Notes under the pieces: model-generated
Told to the model about the DNA's origin: nothing
Database searches by the model: none
What the model saw: only the letters and a program-made list of their open reading frames with translations
Made by a program: the position numbers and the translations under genes
Assembly: GCA_964387945.1 (NCBI GenBank)
Contig: CAYLYX010000009.1
Location: 1 to 64,000, forward strand
Direction of reading: 5' to 3'
DNA: 64,000 nt
Origin: Parvicella sp964387945
GTDB taxonomy: Bacteria; Bacteroidota; Bacteroidia; Flavobacteriales_D; Parvicellaceae
In this document: piece by piece, positions 33,819 through 43,454 of the stretch
Position numbering within the stretch: position 1 is the first letter of the stretch
Layout of the letters: each line of letters begins with the position of its first letter

Positions 33819-34481
33819 TTAGGGTGCTATGATCTCTCCTGAACTCAAAACCTCATATTGCAATTGGGTTGCTACTTCCTTGCTCATTTCTTCTATTTCC
33901 TCTGCAGTATAAAACTCTTCATTAAAGTTGTAGTTTGACCTACTTTCTGTGCAGTTTAGGATGAAGGCAATGCTCTCATCAACTGCGCTTTGAATTTCAT
34001 AATCCAATGCATAAGATGTGTTGTATCCTTTTGAGAAATACCCTTCAAAATCTGTAAAACTTCTAATCATTAATACATCTACCAAAGCAGATTCAGTTAA
34101 CGAATAAGTCGCCATGAAATCAACATCGTGCTCATTCCAACCATCATCTCCAGACAAATTAAACGTCACCGCTTCCATCTCATCAGATTTGTAAAGTACA
34201 GTTCCGTAATGAAAAGTAAAGGTTGAGAAATCTTCGTACGAATAAGAACCCTCTAGTTCATCCAGAGCTTCACTGATGTACTTTTCTTTAAACTCTTCAG
34301 AAATTACCGTCTCATCTTCTAATTCATATTGAGCAAGATAGGTCCTGAACTCCTCATCTACTTCATTTTTGATGACTTCAACCTTATTTTCTTTGGTGGT
34401 TGAATCTTCACCGCTCCTATTATCCTGCTCAGCACCACAGGCCGTGATTACCAAAAGTCCAATTAAATACCTATACTTCAT
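33819..34481 (-). CDS. Lipoprotein of unknown function
   Basis: The 220-aa product has a lipoprotein signal (LIGLLVITAC, lipidated Cys15) followed by a polar linker rich in E, D and S. The rest is acidic and not recognised (ELEGSYSYEDFSTFTFHYGT, VTFNLSGDDGWNEHDVDFMA). It is convergent with the MATE gene and separate from the next minus-strand gene by 114 bp. Confidence 0.55.
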   Translation of the reverse strand: MKYRYLIGLLVITACGAEQDNRSGEDSTTKENKVEVIKNEVDEEFRTYLAQYELEDETVISEEFKEKYISEALDELEGSYSYEDFSTFTFHYGTVLYKSDEMEAVTFNLSGDDGWNEHDVDFMATYSLTESALVDVLMIRSFTDFEGYFSKGYNTSYALDYEIQSAVDESIAFILNCTESRSNYNFNEEFYTAEEIEEMSKEVATQLQYEVLSSGEIIAP

Positions 34482-34595
34482 AACCCATCTTTAGTTTGAT
34501 CAATTGTTACAAAGCTCTAAATTTGCGGGAAGTTTGATCTGGACAAATCTTTCAAATCCATGCAAATCCTAGCACAAATTTTAAATTGGCGAAAA

Positions 34596-35426
34596 TTACC
34601 ACCCAAAGTCAAACAAATTCTGAGAACCGTTGGGTCCTGATTTTGGTTTGTGCGTATAGTACGCTTTTCCGGCAGCAACTTTGCAAGCCTCATCATCCTT
34701 AAGCATTGCCCATTCGTTGAGTACACCCTCCAGAATAAAGGCTCCTGGGTACAGCAAATTTGTCGTATGAACCAACGGATAACTGCTCGTTCGCCAATAC
34801 CGATCTTTAAAAAACCCTCCCGATGCACAACTGATGCTCACGGCATCCTTGGGCTTGGTTTGATCAGTTGCGTCTTCAAAAATGGTCGTCTCATCCATTA
34901 AGCCATTATGTCCGTTGAAAGCTACCAAATCTGCATCACCATTAATTCGAACGTAGTGATCACCCACCAAAACGGAGTCTGACAAATGTCCTGAGAGGGA
35001 GTTAAAATAATCGTTAAGGCACTCGTGCATCCGATCTCCCCGATACGCATCTGCAATCAAAATAACCTTTGCTCCGTTGTCAAATGACTTCGTAAACACA
35101 ACTCTTTCCAGAATATCATCTCTTACGTTTTCATACGATTCCACCAACTTCCAGTCTGGTAAATCCCGAAAATATCGCTTCACACCTTTGCTAGTCATCC
35201 AGTAAAGATTGTGATCTGGATCCATTCCATTGCCAATGGAGGCAGAAGTCGGAACAATACCTTGATGTTCATTATCACACAGCGGAACCAAAACATGAGC
35301 AACGAGCGGTTCGTTGTTCTCCACCTTTTGTTTCAGGTAGTTAATAATCGAGCTGCGGTTTTTTACAGGCTGGGCTAGCGAAAACTGCACTATCAAACAA
35401 CATCCAAGAAGAAAGAAATACCTCAT
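34596..35426 (-). CDS. Secreted protein with a possible caspase-like His/Cys pair
   Basis: The 276-aa protein has a signal peptide (1-19, LLGCCLIVQFSLAQ). The body contains VILIADAYRGDRMHECL, then VAFNGHNGLM with His173, then VSISCASGGFF with Cys200. This order, a strand ending in H-x-N/G followed by a strand ending S-C-x-S-G, resembles the catalytic dyad of clan CD peptidases, which the WD40 protein at 54426 has in classic form. The family is not one I can name, and activity is a guess. Confidence 0.5.
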   Translation of the reverse strand: MRYFFLLGCCLIVQFSLAQPVKNRSSIINYLKQKVENNEPLVAHVLVPLCDNEHQGIVPTSASIGNGMDPDHNLYWMTSKGVKRYFRDLPDWKLVESYENVRDDILERVVFTKSFDNGAKVILIADAYRGDRMHECLNDYFNSLSGHLSDSVLVGDHYVRINGDADLVAFNGHNGLMDETTIFEDATDQTKPKDAVSISCASGGFFKDRYWRTSSYPLVHTTNLLYPGAFILEGVLNEWAMLKDDEACKVAAGKAYYTHKPKSGPNGSQNLFDFGW

Positions 35427-35534
35427 AGCTAGAAATTTACTCCGTATAATTCAACATTCCTGAAAAGGTACAACATAAAATTCCATTCCGTCAAGAATCT
35501 GGTCATTTCGACTACCCTTTACTACAATTTGGGT

Positions 35535-35542
35535 TACCTTTG
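35535..35542 (+). promoter_or_regulatory. -7 box of ribBA (TACCTTTG)
   Basis: Perfect TAnnTTTG match 23 nt before the ATG at 35566. The short leader leaves no room for an FMN riboswitch. Confidence 0.5.
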
Positions 35543-35565
35543 CATTTCACATACTTCATTTTTGA

Positions 35566-36780
35566 ATGGAACTGCAATTAAACACGATTGAAGAAGCAAT
35601 CGAAGAAATAAAAAACGGAAGAGTAGTTATTGTTGTAGATGATGAAAACCGTGAGAACGAAGGGGACTTTTTAACTGCGGCAAGGAACGTTACTCCAGAG
35701 ATCATCAATTTTATGGCCACTTATGGGCGAGGACTTGTTTGTGCTCCCTTGGTGGAAGACCGATGTGATGAACTTGGTTTGGACCTAATGGTTCAGCATA
35801 ACAGTGCTCAATTTGAAACGCCTTTTACCGTTTCTGTAGATTTGATTGGGCACGGAACCACTACAGGAATTTCGGCAAGCGACCGCTCAAAGACCGTAAA
35901 GGCATTGATCGATCCCAATATTGACCCAAAAGAATTGGGTAAACCAGGTCATATTTTTCCGTTAAGAGCGAAAAAAGGTGGTGTATTGCGAAGAGCAGGA
36001 CATACCGAAGCAGCTATCGATTTAGCGAGACTAGCAGGATTTGAACCAGCGGGTGTAATCGTTGAAATTCTCAACGAAGATGGAACCATGGCTCGACTTC
36101 CTCAATTACTAGAGATTGCGCAGAAGTTTAACCTAAAAATCGTTTCGATTGAGGACTTGATCAACTTTAGGTTAAAACACGAATCGCTGATTGAGAAAGT
36201 GGTAGAAGTAAACATGCCAACCAAACATGGAGACTTCAAACTAGCAGCTTTTCGTCAGACAACAACTGGAGAAGAGCACTTGGCAATCTATAAAGGAGAA
36301 TGGGAAGAAAGTGAACCTGTATTAACACGTGTTCACTCCTCTTGTTTTACGGGAGATATCTTAGACTCACTGCGTTGTGATTGTGGTCCACAGTTGACCC
36401 ATGCACTCAAAATGATTGAAAAAGAAGGAAAGGGAGTGGTTCTTTACATGAATCAAGAAGGTAGAGGAATTGGACTCGTTCACAAACTTCAGGCATACAA
36501 ACTCCAAGAGGAAGGTTATGACACCGTTGAGGCCAATCTCAAGCTAGGCTTTCAGGCCGATCAGCGAGACTATGGAATTGGTGCTCAAATCTTGAGAAGT
36601 TTGGGCGTTAGAAAAATGCGTTTATTGAGTAACAACCCTAAAAAACGTACAGGACTTATGGGTTATGGGCTTGAAATCGTAGAAAACGTTCCTATTGAAA
36701 CAGATTGTAATATTCACAACGAAGGATACTTAAAAACCAAAAAAGACAAAATGGGGCACGAGTTGAATTTGAAGCACTAA
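35566..36780 (+). CDS. ribBA: Bifunctional DHBP synthase / GTP cyclohydrolase II
   Basis: The 404-aa fusion supplies both precursors of riboflavin. The RibB half (1-200) has VDDENRENEGDF and RRAGHTEAAIDLARLAG. The RibA half (about 205-404) has the zinc cysteines in HSSCFTGDILDSLRCDCG, the GTP-binding YMNQEGRGIGL, and the arginine/tyrosine active-site segment DYGIGAQILRSLGV. Both active sites look intact. It has its own promoter and terminator and no FMN riboswitch ahead of it. Confidence 0.96.
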   Translation: MELQLNTIEEAIEEIKNGRVVIVVDDENRENEGDFLTAARNVTPEIINFMATYGRGLVCAPLVEDRCDELGLDLMVQHNSAQFETPFTVSVDLIGHGTTTGISASDRSKTVKALIDPNIDPKELGKPGHIFPLRAKKGGVLRRAGHTEAAIDLARLAGFEPAGVIVEILNEDGTMARLPQLLEIAQKFNLKIVSIEDLINFRLKHESLIEKVVEVNMPTKHGDFKLAAFRQTTTGEEHLAIYKGEWEESEPVLTRVHSSCFTGDILDSLRCDCGPQLTHALKMIEKEGKGVVLYMNQEGRGIGLVHKLQAYKLQEEGYDTVEANLKLGFQADQRDYGIGAQILRSLGVRKMRLLSNNPKKRTGLMGYGLEIVENVPIETDCNIHNEGYLKTKKDKMGHELNLKH

Positions 36781-36815
36781 AAAGTCTGCTTGTGAATTTT
36801 CACAAAAATTAGCTT

Positions 36816-36851
36816 AAAAAAGGTTAGAAATCTGGTATTCTAACCTTTTTG
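36816..36851 (+). terminator. Terminator after ribBA
   Basis: AAAAAGGTTAGA (36817-36828) pairs with TCTAACCTTTTT (36839-36850) around a 10-nt loop; the T-run is part of the descending arm. Confidence 0.82.
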
Positions 36852-36864
36852 TGTTTTATTTTTT

Positions 36865-36872
36865 TATTTTCG
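36865..36872 (+). promoter_or_regulatory. Probable -7 box of the DUF2723 gene (TATTTTCG)
   Basis: Seven of eight match the consensus, 21 nt before the ATG at 36894. Confidence 0.35.
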
Positions 36873-36893
36873 CAACACCTAATATGATTTCGA

Positions 36894-39800
36894 ATGAACT
36901 ATAGAAAAATCAATAATATACTGGGGTGGGTGGTTTTCGCCATAGCAACCATTGTTTACTTAGCTACGCTAGAAGAAACAACAAGTTTGTGGGATTGTGG
37001 CGAGTACATCACTACATCAAATAAATTAGAAGTTGGTCACCCTCCAGGAGCACCGCTATTTATGATGTTAGGAAGGTTGTTCTCAGCCTTTGCAAGTCAA
37101 GAAAATGCAGCTTACATGGTCAACGCCATGTCTGGTATCAGTAGTGCTTTTGCCATTCTCTTCTTATTTTGGACCATCACCATGTTGGCCAGAAAAATTG
37201 CGCTAAAAAATGGAAACGAGCTTACCGACAAGGGAACACAAATTGCCATTTTTGGTTCAGCTGCTGTAGGGGCGTTAGCCTACACATTTACAGATACGTT
37301 CTGGTTTTCAGCGGTCGAAGGCGAGGTATATGCGATGTCTTCGTTCTTTACAGCTCTTGTTTTCTGGGCCATCTTTAAATGGGAAATCGAAGCCGAAAAT
37401 CATGATAATGACATTAGCAACGGCAGACCTACTTCCTACAACCCCAACAGGTGGTTGATTTTTATTGCTTACATGATCGGTCTGTCGATTGGTGTTCACT
37501 TGTTGAACCTCTTGGCAATTCCAGCAATTGGCTATGTTATTTACTTCCAAAGAACAAAGAACGTAGACCTCAAAGGCTTCTTATTGACGGGTGTAATTTC
37601 TATGTTTGCTTTGGGAATCGTACAGACCGTGATCATCCCAAAAATCCCTGACGTTGCAGATGTTTTTGAACGTGCCTTTACCAATAAATTTGGAATGGGC
37701 TTCAACAGCGGATTCATCTTTTTCATGCTGCTCATGACGGGGCTTTTGGTCTTTGGAATTTACTACACTTCCAAAAAGAAAAAGTCTATTTTGAACAACA
37801 TCATTGCTGGATTTACCATGCTTTTGATAGGCTATTCATCCTTTACCATGATTGTGGTAAGATCAAATGCGAATCCACCATTGGATGAAAACAATCCTGA
37901 AACGCTTTCTTCTTTGGTTTCTTACTTGAATCGAGATCAGTATGGTTCGTGGCCATTGTTGAATGGTCCGTATTGGAACTCACCTGCTATGGGAGGTTGT
38001 GATGAGAAGTCATTGGAGTCACCAAAATCAAGTTTTATGAAAGCTTTCGTAGCAGAGCTGGATTATACGAAAACCTCACTTTCAGTTGATCAAGCCCTTG
38101 CCGTTCAGGAAATCGTTTCTCCATTAGGCATTCCTATAAAACTGGTTCAACTCAACAATAACCAAGTAGATGTTTCTACTCCACAGTACAGAGACTGGGT
38201 TTACTACAATGGTGATTACGTAAAACCAAGTGCAAGTATCGCTAGTGAATTGGACGATCCGTTGAAGTATGAGTTGTCATTCATTAACCTATTTGAATTT
38301 GAAGCTTACAGTAAAAAGGTGTCGGCTGCGAACGAAGAACTTCAAGCCAATGGTCTTGATTTTCAATTAAAACTTTCTTCTGAGGCACAGCCTAAATATG
38401 TGAATACCCTTGCTGGAAAGGCAGGTGAAAGAAAATACATTAGTAGCCAGACCATCACCATTGATGGTGAGCAACAGGAGGTTTCCTATGTTACCTTCCT
38501 GCCCAGAATGTACCGTCAAGGAAAAGGTCCTGAGTACATGGCTTGGGTAAATTATGACGAAAACGAACATTCTATTCCTCTTCCTCCAGTAGATGGAATT
38601 CCGGGAGGAAACAGAGCAGAGCAATACTTCCAGTTGGTGCAGGCTGCCAATTCTGTGCAAGATCCTGCTGCAAAGGCGCAGTATGAGGAGTACGCCAAGA
38701 TGTTGAAGGAAGATGGTTTATATAAGCCCAACTTCTGGAATGAAAACATTTCATACATGATTAACTACCAGTTGGATTGGATGTACTTCCGATACTTCAT
38801 GTGGAATTTCTCTGGAAGGCAGAACGATCTTCAAGGTTATGGGCTAAATGGCGGTGGAAGAGCGCTGCTAGACGGTAACTGGCTTACAGGTGTTAAGTTT
38901 TTGGATGCTCAGCGTTTAGGAAAGCAAGATAATTTACCTGCATTCATCACAGAAAATGTTGGTTACAACAGATACTTCATGCTACCATTAATCCTTGGGT
39001 TAATTGGACTGGTTTTCCATTCGATTAAAGCACCTAAGGATATGTTTGCCGTGTTGTTATTGTTCTTCTTTACAGGACTAGCGATTGTACTCTATCTGAA
39101 CCAAAAACCTATGGAACCAAGGGAAAGAGATTATGCTTATGCTGCTTCTTTTTATGCCTTTGCCGTCTGGATAGGTTTAGCGGTCTATGCATTTTTTGAT
39201 GCTGTCAAGAGTTTCAACATCAAAGTGCTCGCAAAACCACTTGGTATTGCATTTGGTGGGTCGCTTCTCATCACCATCATAGAGGTAGCTAGAACAGGTG
39301 GTATGCCAGTAGGTTCATCATTGCTCTATATCCTTTTGGTTGGTGTTGGCTTATACGCACTCTTTGGTGTACTTGGGGGTGTGTTGAATAATAATGTTCG
39401 AACGGCTTCTCTAGCAACTATCGTAGGGCTTATCATTCCGATGATCCTAGCGGTTGAAAACTGGGATGATCATGACCGATCGAATAGAACTACGGCAAGA
39501 GATTTTGCCTATAACTACTTGCTGTCCTGCAGCAAAAAGTCAGATGGTGGTAAAGGTGCTATCCTTTTCACCAATGGAGATAACGATACCTTCCCGCTTT
39601 GGTATCTTCAAGAAGTAGAAGAGGAAAGGACAGATGTGCGTGTTGCCAATATGAGTCTTTTGGGTACGGATTGGCACATTAGCCAAATGAAACGTCAGGC
39701 TTACGATTCTGAACCACTGGAGATCACAATGAACGAGTTTAGCTACCGTAACGGTACGCGAGATTATGTGATCATTCAAGAAAACCCTAAGAAGGCAGGG

Positions 39801-41024
39801 AAATATTACTCCGCCAAAGAGGCAATGGCGTTCATCCTAGATGATAATCACATGATGGACAATACCCAAACGTGTAATATGGAAAGCTATCTCGATTTTA
39901 AAGGAATTTATATTCCAGTGGATAAGGAAGCTGCGCTTAAGCATGGCATTATTACAAAAGAGCAATTGCCAAAATGTGAGGATACCATCAAGTGGAACCT
40001 ATCAGGTGGTGTATTGTATAAGTCTGACCTTGCCGTACTGGACCTATTGAGTAACTACCAATGGGATCGTCCAATTTACTTCGCTAGTTTAAGTAGACAA
40101 GGACTTCAGGCCAACTACGGACTATCAAAATACATGCAGTCCGAAGGGTTAGCATTCAAGATTACACCAATTAAGTTTGGAGCAAATGGAGGTGTTAACT
40201 TCGACAAGATGTATGAATTGATGATGGATGAAAAGGAAGGATTCCAGTGGGGTAATATGAAAACACCTGGTGTATTAGTTGATTACTACACCATGCGAAT
40301 GGTTTACAACCTGCGCGTTCAAATCATGAAGTTTACGGAAGACCTCATCACGGCAGGCAAAAACCAAATGGCTATTGATGTGCTGGATAGAGCGTTTGAA
40401 GAAATGCCTATCGAAAATAGTCAAGTGGCTGTGGACGATATTTGTTTCTATCTCTGTGCTAATTATTACGATGCAGGAGCAAGAGAGAAGGCAGATGAGT
40501 TAGCCAAAAAACTGGTAAAAGTGAAGTTAGATGAAATCAAGTATTACGTTCAACAAGATGGTTTCTTCTTCAACTCTATGCTAAGCGAATTTGGAAAAGC
40601 GATGCAGCAAATTGAACTGTTGCGTTCTGCTGCAAACGGGGAAGAAATGATGAAGTATCAGACCAAACTTCAAGCGTTGCAAAACGAATACTCTGAGAAG
40701 ATGACGCAATTGCAGCAAGAAGCGATGCAAAACATGTATGACCCTGAAACGATTAAGCAAAAACAGCAAGAAATCGAAGAGGGGATTTACAAAAAGCAAG
40801 CAGAAATTGAGTCACAGGGATTCAATGCTCCAGATCAAAATGGTGTTGGTTTTGCTGAGCTAGGCTTCTTAGCGGATACTGAATTCCTTCAGGTGATGCA
40901 GGCTGCTAAAGCGAAGTTCCTTGAAACGAAGTTCGATCATTACGACTTCTATTCGCAACAAAAGAATTTCCCTAGAGCCTTTATCAGCATTTGGGATCCA
41001 ATGTTCTTTGAAGGGCAAAAGTAA
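36894..41024 (+). CDS. DUF2723 membrane protein (putative protein O-mannosyltransferase)
   Basis: The 1376-aa protein has about 12 membrane segments in the first two thirds. It opens with the DUF2723 signature: LYLATLEETTSLWDCGE-like (here VYLATLEETTSLWDCGEYIT) and KLEVGHPPGAPLFMMLGRLF. The acidic pair in the first loop (D/E in WDCGE) is what GT-C mannosyltransferases use. The human relative TMEM260 is an O-mannosyltransferase. An extracytoplasmic insert (about 400-650) and a soluble C-terminal part with coiled coil (KYQTKLQALQNEYSEKMTQL) follow. It probably glycosylates exported proteins. The NodB deacetylase starts 6 bp after its stop. Confidence 0.86.
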   Translation: MNYRKINNILGWVVFAIATIVYLATLEETTSLWDCGEYITTSNKLEVGHPPGAPLFMMLGRLFSAFASQENAAYMVNAMSGISSAFAILFLFWTITMLARKIALKNGNELTDKGTQIAIFGSAAVGALAYTFTDTFWFSAVEGEVYAMSSFFTALVFWAIFKWEIEAENHDNDISNGRPTSYNPNRWLIFIAYMIGLSIGVHLLNLLAIPAIGYVIYFQRTKNVDLKGFLLTGVISMFALGIVQTVIIPKIPDVADVFERAFTNKFGMGFNSGFIFFMLLMTGLLVFGIYYTSKKKKSILNNIIAGFTMLLIGYSSFTMIVVRSNANPPLDENNPETLSSLVSYLNRDQYGSWPLLNGPYWNSPAMGGCDEKSLESPKSSFMKAFVAELDYTKTSLSVDQALAVQEIVSPLGIPIKLVQLNNNQVDVSTPQYRDWVYYNGDYVKPSASIASELDDPLKYELSFINLFEFEAYSKKVSAANEELQANGLDFQLKLSSEAQPKYVNTLAGKAGERKYISSQTITIDGEQQEVSYVTFLPRMYRQGKGPEYMAWVNYDENEHSIPLPPVDGIPGGNRAEQYFQLVQAANSVQDPAAKAQYEEYAKMLKEDGLYKPNFWNENISYMINYQLDWMYFRYFMWNFSGRQNDLQGYGLNGGGRALLDGNWLTGVKFLDAQRLGKQDNLPAFITENVGYNRYFMLPLILGLIGLVFHSIKAPKDMFAVLLLFFFTGLAIVLYLNQKPMEPRERDYAYAASFYAFAVWIGLAVYAFFDAVKSFNIKVLAKPLGIAFGGSLLITIIEVARTGGMPVGSSLLYILLVGVGLYALFGVLGGVLNNNVRTASLATIVGLIIPMILAVENWDDHDRSNRTTARDFAYNYLLSCSKKSDGGKGAILFTNGDNDTFPLWYLQEVEEERTDVRVANMSLLGTDWHISQMKRQAYDSEPLEITMNEFSYRNGTRDYVIIQENPKKAGKYYSAKEAMAFILDDNHMMDNTQTCNMESYLDFKGIYIPVDKEAALKHGIITKEQLPKCEDTIKWNLSGGVLYKSDLAVLDLLSNYQWDRPIYFASLSRQGLQANYGLSKYMQSEGLAFKITPIKFGANGGVNFDKMYELMMDEKEGFQWGNMKTPGVLVDYYTMRMVYNLRVQIMKFTEDLITAGKNQMAIDVLDRAFEEMPIENSQVAVDDICFYLCANYYDAGAREKADELAKKLVKVKLDEIKYYVQQDGFFFNSMLSEFGKAMQQIELLRSAANGEEMMKYQTKLQALQNEYSEKMTQLQQEAMQNMYDPETIKQKQQEIEEGIYKKQAEIESQGFNAPDQNGVGFAELGFLADTEFLQVMQAAKAKFLETKFDHYDFYSQQKNFPRAFISIWDPMFFEGQK

Positions 41025-41029
41025 GCACC

Positions 41030-41647
41030 TTGAACTATTTCGTGAAAACACCAAAACTGCTGCATTCCTTATATGGGGATGCAGTTTGGTTTTTACCCAA
41101 TACGGAGCATAAAATTTACCTCACTTTTGACGATGGTCCAATAGCTGAAATAACCTCCAAATGCCTTGATATTCTAAAGACTCATAACGTTAAGGCCACT
41201 TTCTTTTGTGTAGGCGAAAACGTTCTTGAAAACCCAGATTTATTGCAGCGCATGCGTGAAGATGGACATGAGGTAGGACATCATTCGCATCACCACTTAA
41301 TGGGGTGGAAAACACCTAACGAAGTCTATTTTGAGGATGTAAACAAGTGTGCAGATCTAGTAGGATCTAACCTATTCAGGCCACCTTACGGAAAGATCAA
41401 GCGTAGTCAGGTCAAAGAACTAAAAAAACAGTTTCGCATTATCATGTGGGACGTGTTAAGTGCCGATTTCGACCCTAAAGTACCAATAGAAAAGTGCGTA
41501 AAAAATGTAGTCAACAACACAGAGGCAGGTTCAATTATTGTGATGCACGACAATGAAAAGTGTGGAACAAAAATGCTCGCATCACTACCAGAAATTATTA
41601 CACAATTGAAAGCTAAGGGATTTACCTTTTCCCCATTATCGGTTTAA
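41030..41647 (+). CDS. Polysaccharide deacetylase (NodB domain)
   Basis: The 205-aa protein has the NodB motifs in order: IYLTFDDGPIAEIT (catalytic and metal aspartates), HEVGHHSHHHLMGW (metal histidines), FRPPYGKIKR, IMWDVLSADFD and IIVMHDNEKC. It probably removes N- or O-acetyl groups from peptidoglycan or surface glycans. It has no signal peptide, which is odd for that role. The start is a TTG at 41030, 6 bp after the DUF2723 stop; GTG at 41042 is an alternative. Its end overlaps the convergent gene by 12 bp. Confidence 0.85.
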   Translation: MNYFVKTPKLLHSLYGDAVWFLPNTEHKIYLTFDDGPIAEITSKCLDILKTHNVKATFFCVGENVLENPDLLQRMREDGHEVGHHSHHHLMGWKTPNEVYFEDVNKCADLVGSNLFRPPYGKIKRSQVKELKKQFRIIMWDVLSADFDPKVPIEKCVKNVVNNTEAGSIIVMHDNEKCGTKMLASLPEIITQLKAKGFTFSPLSV

Positions 41648-42796
41648 GGTAACAGTACCAGAATGCTCATACTTCTTACCGTCAATTCCTCTCGCTGAGA
41701 TAATGACAACGTAGGTACCCACTGGTAATTCCGTACCGAATTTATCTCTACCATCCCAAGCCTCATCAATGGAGCTCGATTGATAGAGAATTTCCCCCTG
41801 CGTGTTTAAGATGGCAAGACTAAACGATTCGATGTTCTTACCTTCTACTTTGTAATCATCATTCACACCATCCAAGTTAGGTGTAAAAACATTTGGAATC
41901 TTCGTCAATGCACTATTAGCAAGAACTTCTATCACACGATAATCTTCAAATTTATTTCCAGCTTCATCTGTAACGACTAACTTCACTGTGTACTTGCCAT
42001 ACTTATCAAAGACATGCGTAGGGTGCGATTCTTTTGAGGTGGTTCCGTCACCAAAGTCCCAATAAACTTCTCCTTTCTCACTGTACTGTGCGAAAGAAAC
42101 TTCAAGCGGAGCGTACCCTCCAACTGGTGCAGCTACAATGGAAGCAAAGATCTCATCCTCTTCCATTTCGGCAATAGTAGGTTTTACACCACTTTCATTT
42201 TCCTCCTCAGCCGAAGTAGTTGGACCACCATTTGGTTCAGTATAGGTCTTGCTAGTTGGTGTTAAGAAATACTCCACCCATGAATTACCGTAATCGTGCG
42301 ATTCCTCTTCTACCACAACAACCGTTTTCTTTGGTTGTTCTGTTTCTTCTTTCACAACAGGGTCTTTAGTAGAAGTTGGTTTTACGATCTCTTCAATGAT
42401 CTTACGATCTTCTTGGCTCGCAGGAACAGCATCTATATTTGAATTTTCAGTTACCTCTGTAAGGTGAGCAACTTCATTGGTTTGGTCATTTGGTTGTTGG
42501 TCAATTTGTTCAACCTCCTGTGATTTCTCTGAGATCGAAGGTTCTTCGCTTAAACTAGTATAAATCAAAGTCCCAATCACTCCAACAACGCATGCGGTTC
42601 CTGCTAAACCAAGATAAGTCATTAAGCTAGTTCCTCCTTTGGCAGCGGCTGCAGCACTTCCAGCACCAGAACCAGCACTAGAAGCAGAAATACTCTGAGA
42701 AATCGATGACCACATCTGATCATTAACAGGTACCTCCATGTCTTCCAGACCACTTCGGAATAACTCTTCAATATTTTCAAAGTCTTTATGACTCAT
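41636..42796 (-). CDS. Membrane-anchored PKD / gliding-motility C-terminal domain protein, likely partner of the ECF sigma factor
   Basis: The 386-aa protein has a cytoplasmic N-terminus (MSHKDFENIEELFRSGLEDM ... VNDQMWSSIS), the opening typical of Bacteroidota anti-sigma-like proteins. One membrane helix (58-81) and a long polar linker follow. A PKD domain (about 213-290, YWDFGDGTTSKESHPTHVF) and a CHU_C / T9SS type-B-like domain (about 295-386, KIPNVFTPNLDGVNDDYKVE) end the protein. It overlaps the sigma gene by 11 bp, so it probably controls that sigma factor. A T9SS-type domain on an inner-membrane protein is unexpected. Confidence 0.78.
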   Translation of the reverse strand: MSHKDFENIEELFRSGLEDMEVPVNDQMWSSISQSISASSAGSGAGSAAAAAKGGTSLMTYLGLAGTACVVGVIGTLIYTSLSEEPSISEKSQEVEQIDQQPNDQTNEVAHLTEVTENSNIDAVPASQEDRKIIEEIVKPTSTKDPVVKEETEQPKKTVVVVEEESHDYGNSWVEYFLTPTSKTYTEPNGGPTTSAEEENESGVKPTIAEMEEDEIFASIVAAPVGGYAPLEVSFAQYSEKGEVYWDFGDGTTSKESHPTHVFDKYGKYTVKLVVTDEAGNKFEDYRVIEVLANSALTKIPNVFTPNLDGVNDDYKVEGKNIESFSLAILNTQGEILYQSSSIDEAWDGRDKFGTELPVGTYVVIISARGIDGKKYEHSGTVTLNR

Positions 42797-43349
42797 ATCC
42801 TAATTTTTGCTTTTTCAAAATCTCTCTTAACATGGCTTTCGCTCTTGAAAATTGAGACTTTGAGGTACTAACTGTGATTTCAAGTTCTTCCGCAATTTCT
42901 TTATGCGAATACCCTTCAATCACGTAAAGGTTAAAAACTGTGCGATACCCTACTGGTATGTGTTGTAAAATCTTCAGCAAATCTTTAGCTGCCAATTCAC
43001 TCAATACCGACTCATTTGTAGTTAATGAATAGGAATAATCATCAATATCCACATTGCCCTGGTATTTTTTAGTTCTCCTAATTTCATCCAGACATGTGTT
43101 GACCATAATCCTTCTCATCCAACCTTCAAAAGAGCCTTCTCCTTTGTAGGACGTCAGTTTTTCAAAGATCTTTACAAACCCATCTTGCAACATATCCTGC
43201 GCTTCTTCCTGACTTTTTGAGTAGCGCATGCACACTCCGTACAATTTGGGGCCGTACTTCTCGAAAAGCATCTTCTGAGCACGTGAGTCTCCCTTCAAAC
43301 AAGCCTCCACCAATTGCTCATTACTCATATCACGCCTTTCTACTGTCAT
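42786..43349 (-). CDS. ECF (sigma-70 family) RNA polymerase sigma factor
   Basis: The 187-aa protein has region 2 (MLFEKYGPKLYGVCMRYSKS, AQDMLQDGFVKIFEKL, GSFEGWMRRIMVNTCLDEIR) and region 4 (YRTVFNLYVIEGYSHKEIAE, STSKSQFSRAKAMLREIL). Both are complete, with no C-terminal extension. It overlaps the membrane PKD protein, its likely anti-sigma. A near-consensus -7 box (TATCTTTA, 43354-43361) ends 4 nt before the ATG at 43349; an alternative ATG is at 43328 (MSNEQLVE). Confidence 0.93.
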   Translation of the reverse strand: MTVERRDMSNEQLVEACLKGDSRAQKMLFEKYGPKLYGVCMRYSKSQEEAQDMLQDGFVKIFEKLTSYKGEGSFEGWMRRIMVNTCLDEIRRTKKYQGNVDIDDYSYSLTTNESVLSELAAKDLLKILQHIPVGYRTVFNLYVIEGYSHKEIAEELEITVSTSKSQFSRAKAMLREILKKQKLGYES

Positions 43350-43353
43350 AGAC

Positions 43354-43361
43354 TAAAGATA
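43354..43361 (-). promoter_or_regulatory. Probable -7 box of the ECF sigma operon (TATCTTTA)
   Basis: Seven of eight match on the minus strand, ending 4 nt before the ATG at 43349; it suggests a leaderless start. Confidence 0.35.
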
Positions 43362-43454
43362 CAAATAAAAGGTTGCACCTGCCTGCTGAAAAAAATAACA
43401 CCACTACCCCGAATCATCATTTCAGGATGTTTTCGCATCTTTGTACCAGACATC

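Noticed and set aside
35543..35565. Possible FMN riboswitch before ribBA
   Set aside because: The predicted leader is only about 20 nt, far too short for the conserved FMN aptamer.
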